DNA of 21,469 nucleotides, taken from NCBI GenBank assembly GCA_018398765.1, contig JAHBMJ010002201.1, positions 1 to 21,469 on the forward strand. The letters run 5' to 3'. How positions within the stretch are numbered: the first letter of the stretch is position 1; each line of letters begins with the position of its first letter. The notes beneath the pieces were generated by a model. It had not been told where the DNA came from and ran no database searches. It saw only the letters and a program-made list of their open reading frames with translations. Shown piece by piece: positions 8,595-17,925 of the stretch. This stretch comes from Chromera velia. Taxonomy: Eukaryota > Sar > Chromeraceae. The translations under genes were made by a program, and so were the position numbers.

Positions 8595-10621
8595 GACAGA
8601 GACAGAGAAAGAGACAAGGAGAAACCTTCTCTACATGGATTCAACGAAGGATCCGATCCCGTTGCCCGTGTGCTCTCTTTCTCTCTGCGCCTGCTCATTT
8701 GATTATCTGTCTGTATTGTCTGTGCCCACCCACCCACTGTCCACCCACAGGTAAGTGGAGCTGTTCCCCTCCAACAGGGGAGAATTCCTTCACTTTCATA
8801 CAGAATAAATGTACGTAAATAAATAAGTAAATAAATAAATTAATGTATGTGTATGAAAATGAATGCACACACAGGTATGTGGAGCTGTTCCCCTCCAACA
8901 GGGGAGAATTCCAGGCGGCCGTCAGCGGAAGACCCGGCGGTCCAATGGGCGGCTGGAGAGGGGACCGCAATGGGCCCGGGGGCCCTGGAATGTTCGGTGG
9001 CGGCGGCGGCGGGGGCTACGGCGGCGGCGGTGGCGGCGGATATCGCGGAGGCCCCAGCAACATCTCGGTCAGCGCGTTGAATTGCTTCTTCTCTTCTTAA
9101 GAGTATAATGGGAAACTAATGGGAAGCTCTTCATGCCTTTCAATGGCTGTGCTTTTCCCCGACGCTGTCTCCTTGCTGCATTTTCTCTCCTCTCTCTTAA
9201 TTGTCTGCGTCGTCTGATTTGATGACCTCCTTTTAATTGTCTGCTTTTCTCTCCTTTTAATTGTCTGCTTTTCTGTCCTCTTAATTGTCTGCGTCGTCTG
9301 ATTTGATGACCCTGAGGTCCGGCAGGATGGTTCGTGTTTTGTGTACCTTCTTTTTTTCCTGTGCTAACTATAGGGCCATGCCGGGGGCTTGTCCTTTCTT
9401 TCGCTGGGAGGAGATGTGCGTGAACCCCCACAAAACCGAATGTTTTTTGTGTGGGGTGGATGAATGGATGAATGAAGAGATGCATATGAGTGAATGGATA
9501 AATGCAAAATTAATGCATGCATGACTGCATTCAGGTTGGGATGCCTGCAACGTGTCTTCGCATGAGAGGCCTTCCCTTCTCTGCCAGTGAGATGGAGATC
9601 ATGACCTTCTTCCAAGGATTCCAGGTGGGCGGGAGGGGCGTTTGTGATTGTACGTGTGTGGGTGTAATTGTTTGTGTGCTGCACGGCTCCCTATTCCCTG
9701 TGACGGCTCGATCATCTCGCGAGCAGGCAGCACAGAAGAGAATTTATTTGGTTTCTTTCGCACATCTGCATGAAATGAATGAATGAGAGACTGCCCCAGG
9801 CCCCTTTCAAGTTCCTTCTGTGCCTCGCACGTCCACTCGAAAGGAAGTCGCAGAACTATCCGACCTGATTCCGTTTCTTCGTAAGCATGCATGTTTATAT
9901 ATATATATATATATACATGTGTGTGTGTGTGTGTGTATGTGTGCAGATGGTGTCGGTTCTGCCGGCCACTGCCCCGATCAACGAGAAGCCCACGGGAGAG
10001 GCCTACGTTGAGTTCCCGACAATCGACGAGGCCTCCAGGGCTCTCGCGGCAAAGCAGAGGGGGGCCATCGGACACAGGTTGGTCGGTGTGGGGGGTGGAG
10101 GGGCAGTTTGGTTGATCGACCTAGCTGTCGGTCCTCTGTCGGATGTTGTTTTGGGGGGTTTCTGTTCTTATGATTACCGCCGCAGTCTACATCGAATGTC
10201 TCCTTTGACTCTTTAGTTGGCACGATCGAATGACATCCGACGGGTCTGCAGAGTTCTCGGTCGGTCGAAGGCCTCTGTTCTCACTGTGCATGTTCAAAGT
10301 ATCTTTATTCGCGTGACATCTGAGTGCGCACCTTCCACAACATCTTGTTTCTGCTTGTCTTTACTTTGCTGCAGGTACATCAAGCTGTTCTATGCCGCTG
10401 TATGGGTTCATTTATTTTCATACACTTATTTTTTATTATTTATATACATTTACTCTGTATGAAAATAATTCTGCTGCAGGTACATCGAGCTGTTCTATGC
10501 CACTCGCGAGGAGATGATGGCAGCGGCTGCGGGTCGGGATGTGCGGATGTACAGGCAGCAGCAGCAGGGGGGGGGCAACGCGATGGCAGGGGGGCCTGGA
10601 GGTCACGGGGGGGGATACTGA
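3452..10621 (+). CDS. ESRP/fusilli-like RNA-binding protein: exonuclease-fold domain + three quasi-RRMs (14 exons)
   Basis: Predicted 585-residue nuclear RNA-binding protein, probably a splicing regulator. CDS exons: 3452-3730, 4275-4364, 4662-4760, 5242-5322, 5677-5798, 6283-6346, 6886-7022, 7211-7324, 7614-7710, 8278-8396, 8875-9067, 9535-9624, 9947-10077, 10480-10621 (TGA). All phases join without a stop and all introns are GT-AG with G at +5. Residues 1 to ~215 resemble the DnaQ/ERI1-like domain of animal ESRP proteins. Residues 223-296, 331-406 and 472-544 are quasi-RRMs of the hnRNP F/H-ESRP type (RGLPF/RGLPW and SGEAF/SGDAW/TGEAY motifs). A Gly-rich linker (~418-460) separates RRM2 and RRM3, and the tail is Gln/Gly-rich. 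I chose the ATG at 3452 because the exonuclease fold begins directly after it. An in-frame ATG at 3275 would add 59 unlike residues. An hnRNP H-like relative is the alternative identity. Confidence 0.85.
4052..4195. repeat. Compound (CT)n-(GT)n-(GA)n microsatellite in intron 1
   Basis: Long CT array (to about 4139), then GT repeats (4141-4173), then GA repeats (4175-4195), all inside intron 1 of the ESRP-like gene. Confidence 0.9.
4386..4433. repeat. (CA)n microsatellite in intron 2
   Basis: A pure CA array of about 48 bp shortly after the exon 2 donor site. Confidence 0.9.
4732..4898 (+). repeat. Duplicated exon 3/intron 3 boundary around a TIR mini-element
   Basis: The last part of exon 3, its donor and the first intron bases (4732-4789) recur with a few changes at 4836-4898, offset 104 bp. 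Between the copies lies a 46-bp element with inverted ends ACTTTCATAG (4801-4810) and GTATGAAAGT (4821-4830). Both copies carry GAG|GTCCGT. The first donor (4761) must be the coding one, since reading on through the element meets a TGA. The segment 4761-4864 itself runs GT...AG. Confidence 0.85.
4920..5080 (+). repeat. 109-bp-offset duplication in intron 3 around TATG-rich core
   Basis: The TGGGAAGGAAGGAGGATGAA block at 4920/4921 recurs at 5030, followed in both copies by similar CACCCCT...GTTGA sequence. The core between them is a (TATG)n/TTTATATGTG repeat. The offset matches the boundary duplications in the same gene, but no exon is involved here. Confidence 0.75.
6014..6113 (+). repeat. 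Diverged 73-bp-offset duplication in intron 5
   Basis: A roughly 28-bp TTTGATnTCATnCTTCCTTC-type block recurs, at 6014 and 6087, with several mismatches. It is probably an older version of the duplications seen at exon boundaries. Confidence 0.5.
6163..6296 (+). repeat. Duplicated exon 6 acceptor (112-bp offset)
   Basis: GCATGCAG plus the first 14 bases of exon 6 occur at 6163-6184 and again at 6275-6296 with one mismatch. The core is TATG/TATC-repeat rich and lacks the TTTCATACA ends of the other copies. Only the second acceptor leads into the full RRM1 exon. Confidence 0.8.
7826..7850. repeat. (CCAT)n microsatellite in intron 9
   Basis: About six CATC/CCAT tetranucleotide units inside intron 9. 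Confidence 0.85.
8161..8311 (+). repeat. Duplicated exon 10 acceptor around a TIR element (111-bp offset)
   Basis: ATGCAG plus 34 exon bases occur at 8161-8200 and 8272-8311 with two differences, both synonymous in the reading frame. Between them are ATTTTCATGTA (8209-8219) and TGTATGAAAAT (8259-8269), near-perfect inverted ends. The second copy opens the full exon and is the coding one. Confidence 0.88.
8547..8612. repeat. (GA)n/(GACA)n microsatellite in intron 10
   Basis: A purine array of GA units grading into GACA and GAGACA units. Confidence 0.85.
8747..8912 (+). repeat. Duplicated exon 11 acceptor around a TIR element (124-bp offset)
   Basis: ACAG plus 38 exon bases occur at 8747-8788 and 8871-8912 with a single mismatch. 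The core carries ACTTTCATACAG (8792-8803) and TGTATGAAAAT (8850-8860) as inverted ends around TAAA/TAAT-rich DNA. The mismatch makes copy 1 read CAG|GTAAGT, which puts an in-frame TAA in the first copy and leaves the second as the coding acceptor. Confidence 0.9.
9197..9311 (+). repeat. TTAATTGTCTGC repeats in intron 11
   Basis: The 12-mer TTAATTGTCTGC starts at 9197, 9233, 9257 and 9281. The outer two copies extend to CGTCGTCTGATTTGATGACC. It is a duplicated block (84-bp offset) enclosing a 24-bp tandem repeat. Confidence 0.75.
9535..10621 (+). other. Exons 12-14: quasi-RRM3 and C-terminal Gln/Gly tail
   Basis: CLRMRGLPF (472-480), PTGEAYVEF (510-518) and RYIELFYATREEM (539-551) define RRM3. 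The protein ends with a short Gln run and a Gly-rich tail, then TGA at 10619-10621. A (GA)n repeat begins right after the stop codon. Confidence 0.8.
10367..10504 (+). repeat. Duplicated exon 14 acceptor around a TIR element (105-bp offset)
   Basis: TGCTGCAG plus 25 exon bases occur at 10367-10399 and 10472-10504 with two mismatches. The core is bounded by ATTTTCATACA (10414-10424) and TGTATGAAAAT (10456-10466), a perfect 11-bp inverted repeat. The second copy continues into the terminal exon. Confidence 0.9.
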
Positions 10622-10666
10622 ACAGAGAGAGAGAGAGACAGAGAGAGAGAGACAGAGAGAGAGAGA
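10622..10666. repeat. (GA)n repeat directly after the ESRP-like stop codon
   Basis: GA units with GACA interruptions in the presumptive 3' UTR. Confidence 0.85.
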
Positions 10667-13600
10667 ATGACTTGACGTGACTTGCTTTTCTTCTTCTTGA
10701 ATGTTAAGGGAGAAAGAGAGGGAAGGCAGGCAGGAATCCCGAGTTGCATAATTTTGCTTTGGAAAGAAGGAAGGGAGCGTAGCTGAAGGAAGGAAACAAA
10801 CAAAAGAAAGAAAGAAAGAAAGAAAGAACCACAGCACAGCACAGACCAGACATGCATACATTCCCTTACTACATCTAGTTCTGCTGGAATTGAAGTGAAA
10901 ATAAGAAGAAGAAAACACACCGATTTGGTTCGATCGTGGAGACAGTTCAAGTGATCGATTTGGTTTATGCAGCTCAACAGACAAGGCAGGCAGGTAAGGC
11001 AGCCGGGGGTAGTTCGGTGTTCGGCACCCAGTTCTCTTCGCGTCTGTCTGTCTTTTTGTTTTTCCGCCTGTTTGTGCCTTTACAGATCTTCTTGAATCTT
11101 TGTTTCCTCATTTTCTCCCTCCTTGTTTTCTATCCTGTCTGTTTCCTTTACTGCACAAAGGCTTCTCGACTCGTCTTTGCGTGGTCTTTCACGAGAGAAG
11201 AAAAGAAAGGCACGGAAGAGATCGAAAACGCAAACACACAAAGATTTTCCCCCTCTGTCTGGCCTCTGCGTCTGCCTTCCTGCCTGTCCCTCTCTGGATC
11301 CGTCGGAAGGAAGGAGGCTGAGGACGTTCGCTCAAATTTTTTGGGTGTAAGAAGGAAACCCCCCTCCTGTCGAAGCTCGGGAATGGAGGGGGGGAAAGAA
11401 AAGACATGAAGAACAAAGAGGAAACAAAGGGTAGACAGAGGGGGAGCAGGGGAAGGGACAAGAGGGTTCGAGCGGGCTTCTCTTCTTTTTTTCCTCGAAC
11501 CCTCCTCCTACCCCCCTGCCGGCTGCCCTCCCTCCCTCCAAGCCCCTCCCCTCCCCTGGAGACAGGCGGAGACAGGCAGACAGATTGACCAGCAGCAAAG
11601 GGGGAGACATGCCGCCGAGCTTCTTCTTCTCCTCCTCCTCCGTGTTGTCTTTTTTGTCTCTACCAGATTTTTTTTTTTTCTCGATGAAGAGGCAAAGAGG
11701 CACAGTCGTCCCCTGCGTCGTGTGACTTTTTAACTGTCTTTTCCACTTTGATTTTTCCTTTGAAAGAAACACGCAGAGGAAAGCGGAACACCTCCAAGCC
11801 AGTCTGTCTTTTTGTTTCGCTGCCATCTTTTGTTTGTTGAGTCGTCTTTCATTGTCGTGTCTCGGTGTGTTATTCATTGTTTGGATGCATGCAAATGGAA
11901 ACAGCCCCCCCTTCGTCCTCAGTTGTTCTCCCCCTTCACCGTTGCATTTGTGAATGCGCCGCTTTCCTTCCTTTTCTTCTTCCTTGGGGAAAGCAACGAA
12001 GGTGGAAGAACAAAAAGACAGAAAGAAAAAGAGTAGAGGCGGACCAAAACCTCCGATGAATCGCCACGGAGAAAGAGAGGAAAGGAAAAAATAGCAGTGA
12101 GGGCAATAGAGGCAATGCGTGATGCGTTTACACGGCACAACGGTACACGGAAGAAGGGAAAAAAGGGACAAATCACAAAGACCATAAAGGGAGCGTCAGC
12201 CACTGGAGGGACAAAACAGGGTGGGACCTAGTAACAGATCCATATTTGCTAGACACGGCCTGCAAAGGCGGGAAGGGAGATCCGAATCTGACCAAAGGGA
12301 GAATTAAAAAGGAGAGAGCCTCAGAGGGACATAAAGACAGGGGGGTGGCAGAAAAACGAAGAGAGGGATGGCGTAGAAACGGGACGGTGCCAGGTAGCTT
12401 GCCTGCTTACTCCAGTAAAGATGGCGTCGGGAGAAAGGGAGGGAAGGGAGGCACGTGGGATGAATCAATCCAGCCAGCGGGGCATCACGGAAGGACATCA
12501 CGCCAGCCAGAAGGAGTCTTTCTTTCTTGTGAGGGCCATCCATCGGTGAATTTGAAAACAAAGGGAAGGAGGGAAGTGAGAGCGACGATATGAACAAGAA
12601 AACGGGAGGGTCCCGATCGAAGGGCATGATGATGAAGAAGGACGTAAGACGTAAGACCAACAACAAAAAGAGAGAGAGAATCGAGTCGTGTTTGTCTTTG
12701 TGCTGACTGAACGAGGAAGGAAACAAAGAAGACATACATGAGGAAGAGAAAAGATGAAACGGTACCGGGAGGGAGGGAAAAAGGGAGGGGGTCGGTCACT
12801 CCTCATTTAGAGGGAAGGATGAGATGAGAACAGAAATTCTTCACAGCATGCATCAAGGGTTGGGAAGCTAGGTCTTTTTGTCCTGATAGAAACACCAAAA
12901 CACACAAACAAAAAAACAAATTCCAACAAGAATCACCAAGGGTCGGAGGGACGGGAGGTGAAAGAGTTCAGTCAGTCGGATTTCTGAAGACAGCCAGAGA
13001 GGGAAAAAACCAAAAAACAAGGTAAAGAGGGAGGGAACGAGCGACGGAAGAAAGAAAAAGTAAACGGGCGAAAGGTCGGGAGGGAGGGAGGGAGGCCTGG
13101 CATCAGCAGCGAATCGATTTGTCCACTGCATGTCTCATTCATCCATCCATCCATTCATCTATCCATCCATTCGTTCGTTCGTTCATGCGACCCATTCACG
13201 CTGATGCACAGATGAACGATCTCGCGGGCTGGGTTGGTATGGCGGGCGGTTTGTTTGTTTTCTTTTCTTCGTTCTGTTCTGAATGCACTCGTGAGGGAAC
13301 GACAAAATGAATTAATGAGGGCGGCAGGGAGGGAGGGCATTTGGGAGAGGGGAGGCGAGGGGGCGGTGAGCTCGCTGTGCTTCTTTCTGTCTTTCTGTCT
13401 ATCTGTTTGTTCCTTTGGTCGCCCCTTTCTTTCTGACTTTTCTCTGTCTGTCTCGCTTTCTCATCTTCTCGTCTCGTTTTGCAGAGCGACCGGCCAACCG
13501 TTACCTTCGTCTCTTGCCTCAGTCGATCGATCAGTCAATAAGTTGTCCTGTGCATGCGAACATGAGGTGAGGTGAGGTGGGGGAAACAATTGGAGAAAGG

Positions 13601-14320
13601 GAGGGACCGGGAGGGCTCGGGAGGGCGTTCTTTCCAGTTCTTTTCTTTGCTTACAGAGTTGGCTGATTGGTTGGTTGGGCGGACGGGAGGGTGAGTGGGT
13701 GGAGGTTTTCGTTTGAATCCGTACCGATCGATCGATGCATTTCTTCATGTCTGCATTCATGCATGCATTCATTCATGCGGGAGTGCCTGCATTCTTCTGA
13801 TGAGGGAGGGTGCTTCGACTTGCCGGCCGGCTGACTGGCGGACTTCGTGTGTGACAGAAGACTATTGAGGCATGCAGGGAGGGATTGCATGAGGGCAGGA
13901 AGGAAGGAAGGGCTGTCCATCGGCCGGTCAGGTGGAGTGAGTGGTGGGAGGGCGGGCGGGTCCTCTTATTTCTTGGTTTGTTGGTTGGTTTGGGAGCTAG
14001 GGCGGGAGGAGAAGGTAAGTCATCGATCATGTGTTTGTCTGTTCATTTGCGTGTGCCCAATGAATGAGATGAGGGTAGGCTGGTAAGGAGGGAGGGAAGG
14101 AAAAGGGCATCTATCTTCACGACCACATGAGGGCAGGGCCCAGTCTGTCTGTCTGCCTGTTTCTATGAGTGTCTCTTTGTTTTATTTATGTGTCTTTCCT
14201 TCTGCACAAGAGTGAGTTGCTTGCACAGGACAGCAGCTGGCTGGGTCAAGGGCCAGGGTGGGTGGAGGCGTCACTGGCAAAGATTGAGCAGGCCGGATAG
14301 AAGGAGGAAGAGATGTAGGA
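10667..14320. other. Intergenic, no gene supported
   Basis: This stretch holds polypurine patches, AAAG repeats (10803-10827), CATC and TTCG repeats (13140-13185), a GATC run (13726-13737) and A/T homopolymers. Long open frames (for example on the minus strand at 11332-12171) are compositionally biased in Lys, Arg, Ser, Pro, Phe and Leu and show no domain. The first few hundred bases are probably 3' UTR of the ESRP-like gene. No polyadenylation signal is certain. Confidence 0.5.
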
Positions 14321-16204
14321 GGACTGTGGTGGTTACCACTGGTTGGATTCCATCGTTAAAATAGGAAAGAAGAAAAAACTCATAAAGGTCTTAGCGGCCA
14401 GAACTAAGGTCAGAAACATTTGTCTACAGATATCTAGGGACAGAGGCTCGATCATTTACATATCAGATAAAACCTAGGATTGATTGATTGATTGATTGAT
14501 ATGTTTCGCCCTAAGGCCTTCCCGCTATGTCTATCTGTCGCCAGGATAAAGTAGGATAAAGCATGCAGTCATAAGACAGTGTTAATTCTAGTGTTCATTA
14601 TATGAATGAATGAATGACTATGACTAAGCTGGTGGAGCCGGGCTCCTAGCAGTCCATGCCATGCATATCTTTGATTTAGCCTAGCTCTGAAGCAAGAGAC
14701 TGTAGGCCACAGCAAAACTCACTGAACAGCTGAGGATGGTGTCTGCAATCTTAATCGATTTACATGGAGAATAAATTAGAAAATGAAAGAAAAGACTTTT
14801 TTAAAAATATATGTACATATTCTCTCGCGGCGAGACTCGTGCTAGGACCTGCGCGTTGTTGCATACCGGCCGCCGTATTGCGTCCTGCATAGACCTTAAT
14901 TGCATGTGGTGGTGTTGGTATATCTGTCTTCTAGTCTGTCCTGGGTGTCCACTGTCCTGTTTGTAATAGCTTGTACAGGCGGGGGCCACGGCACCTATCT
15001 CTGTTTGATAAGAACCATTAAGGTGGAGGATCGACTAGTGGGCTTAGCTAACAGATTCACGTAGGTTAGACTCCATCAGTCAGGAGGAGTGTCAGTCCAG
15101 TATTGAGCATAATCACAAGACAAGGACAACGATCACATTCTTTGGGTGTGAAGGTATAGGTCGATCGATCTGTCGCTGCATACCAATAAATGCGATAGGC
15201 CCGTACGCATGCCATTCGGGGCTGACTGACAAACATTGGAGGGGCGGCACACTGGTTGCACCGCAAGGGATGAGGCTGACCCGCGACGCATATAAATATA
15301 CATAAACCAGACGTTAGGTATGAACCAGGGTGGTTCATAACACTGTTTGTTGCTAGGTTTGTTGTATATACACGCCTAGATACAGGCAGTAAACGGTTGC
15401 TATAGACTACTATATAGATGTACGAAGGATATATAGGTGCATCTAAGTCTATGGACTGCTAGATGGACTGTCAGTTCAGACTCTAGTTCAAACTAAAATG
15501 TTTTAAACTATTTTAAACAGACTGCTTCATGAAGCCAAAGAGGGATGAATGGAACTAGGAATGGATATATTTTACCACTGCAAACAGAGATCAATAGGTG
15601 TTGTGGTCTCCGCCTAGCTGTACTAGCAGTGTTAAGCACAAACAGGACACCGATGCAGGACAGACATGCTAGCAGACATGCCGACATCACCGCAAGGTCC
15701 AGGCGGGACACAATATCTGGTAGCACGCAACGCGCGTTAAGTTCTTTAATTGCTGGCTAACTAGCTTGATGAATACGATCCGACGAAGTATTGTACTATT
15801 GTTTATACGTTCAAACGGCATAATTGACTACATGTCGCTGATGATTTCGGAACGTCTTATCACTGCATGACGCTCATAATACATGACATTGTTTTGACGC
15901 CTAGTCTGACGCTTTATTAGCGGCTTTAAACTGGTCGGCAGGACGATGATATTTTATAAGATTTCTTGTTGAGAACAGTAAGCGAGAGGCGCTATAAGAT
16001 AGGCTAGACGTACTATACATTCCAGTGATAATTCCATGTGATACTTAGAGTTGCATGCCCCGAGGCCCGGCCCATGCTTAATTATTAATTATGATAAAGC
16101 TATTATGCAGCTTATACATGACTATCATTATCCCAATTAATCACAGTTGAATGGACTGACGCTGCCAACTCCCATCATATATCCCCATTCTTTCTGGGTT
16201 CTCA
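14321..16204. other. Second AT-richer gene-free stretch
   Basis: From about 14340 the sequence becomes AT-richer and loses microsatellites, until the ankyrin exon begins. It resembles 1441-3274 in texture. There are short repeats such as (TGAT)n near 14480 and GTTTTAAACTATTTTAAAC near 15500. No coding signal or RNA gene is recognised. The part nearest 16204 is probably 3' UTR of the minus-strand gene. Confidence 0.45.
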
Positions 16205-17540
16205 TTAGGTCCCGCTGACATACTGCCCGGCCTTTTCCTCCTTTGTCACATTCAAGAGGTAGGCGCGGAGAGGACACTTAGCAGGGAGATCAGAAGCTGC
16301 CTCACGAGCAGCCTGCTTGTTCTCAGCAACATCGAGGGCGCTCCTCGCAACCAAAAGCTTTGCAACCTTGAGAGCAGATGAGAGCGACATCAAAGGACGC
16401 TGTGCGTGTGCCACCAGACTATGCAAGACTGGCTGGCCTGCAATGTTCCTGATATCGATGTCTGCCCCGTCGTCTAACAAAACCTCAACCCCCCCTCGCA
16501 ACCCCTTTCTCACAGCCACGTGCAGTGCGGTCTCGCCACCCGCGTCCTGCAGATTCACATCTGCCCCCCGTTCTACCAGCAGCTCAACGAGCATTCTACA
16601 TTCCCCTGACGACTGAGCGTACAGAGAAGACGAAAAAAAAAGTGGAGTCTGTAGATTGACACCCCTCTCATTCACCAAGGCCCCTTTATTCAACAGCACC
16701 TCTGCACACTCCCTCTTTGCACAGAACAGAGCCATGTGTCCGACCGAGTCCTTTGCGTGGATCTCTGCTCCACGAGAAAGGAGCAGCGCAATCACTTCAC
16801 TTTCACCCACACGAGCAGCCATGTGCAGTCGTCGTCTCTTTCCTTTCTCCGTCTCTGCGTTGACATTCGCACCCCTCTCCACAAGATACCTCACAATCTC
16901 TACTCTATTGCGCAACGTACACGCCACATGCAGGGCAGTGTAGCCCTGCATATCTGTGACCTCCAACCCTCCACCCGCCTCTGCAATCATTCGGACAGCC
17001 TCCAAACTGCCCACCTCCACTGCCCAAATCAAAGCAGTTTTCCGGCGAAGTAGGCCCAAATCAGCACCGAGGTCGAGGACAAACCGAACATCTTCCTCCC
17101 CCCCTCCATTCACAAATTTTTGGAGGGTTTCGCGGAGCATTTCAGCAGAGATGGGCTGAAAGGAACGAATCACGTTGGCAGGCCCGTCTCTAGAAAGAAT
17201 GCCTTTCAGGCTCTGAATCCGATCGGGAGAGTCAGATTCCGACGAGAATTCAGAAGGAGACGGCTTGGATAGAGAGGGCACCTGCGAAGGGAGGCCCTTT
17301 CCACGGCCTTTTGTGCAGAGCGCTTTGAGGCTGGTCCAGATTCGGCTCCCCCTGAAGTGACTCAAAAAGGAGACGAAGAGCGATTTGACGCCCCTCCTCT
17401 CTGCATGCACTCCTTTCTCTCCCTCCTGCAAGCAGCAAAGAGAGATGCATGGAGAGGGAGAACAGTAAAGAAAGACTCTCTGGGGAAACGAATTGACCGA
17501 AAGAAAGAAAGAAAGAAATCACGAACGAACGAACGAACGA

Positions 17541-17572
<32 letters not shown>

Positions 17573-17676
17573 GAGAAAAAAAGAAAGAAAGCAGGGAAAT
17601 AAGAAGTGGAATTGTTTTCCTCCCTTCCTTCCTTCCTTCCTTGTTTGTTTGTTTGTTTGCTTCCTTGTTTGCTTCC

Positions 17677-17713
<37 letters not shown>

Positions 17714-17886
17714 CTCTGTTGGTGTGCAAACGTGTGTTTTTCCGTCTTCTCTTCAACTTGGAAAAATGAACTTGTCGCCTTGCAGGAGCCACAGGGGGAG
17801 GACGGAGAGATGCAGTCATGGGGTCTGAGTCGATGGAGGTACGTGTGGCTGGCTTTGAGCCTCTCTCTCTTTCTCTCTCTTTCTCC

Positions 17887-17925
<39 letters not shown>

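Larger units (their letters stand above)
7614..9067 (+). other. Exons 9-11: quasi-RRM2 and Gly-rich linker
   Basis: VVRMRGLPW (331-339) is followed by GRPSGDAW (370-377) and RYVELF (401-406). Exon 11 then encodes a Gly/Arg/Pro-rich segment with two Gly runs, each followed by Tyr, as in hnRNP-type linkers. The 5' ends of exons 10 and 11 are each duplicated just upstream, inside the preceding intron. Confidence 0.8.

Noticed and set aside
11332-12171. 279-codon minus-strand open frame
   Set aside because: Composition is low complexity (Phe/Leu/Ser then Lys/Glu/Gly-rich) from polypurine/polypyrimidine DNA. No domain, no splice support.
17429-17431. TTG as the start codon of a separate ankyrin gene
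   Set aside because: The TTG overlaps a good splice acceptor (TTGCAG|GAG), non-ATG starts are unlikely here, and the exon joins the histone exon in phase.
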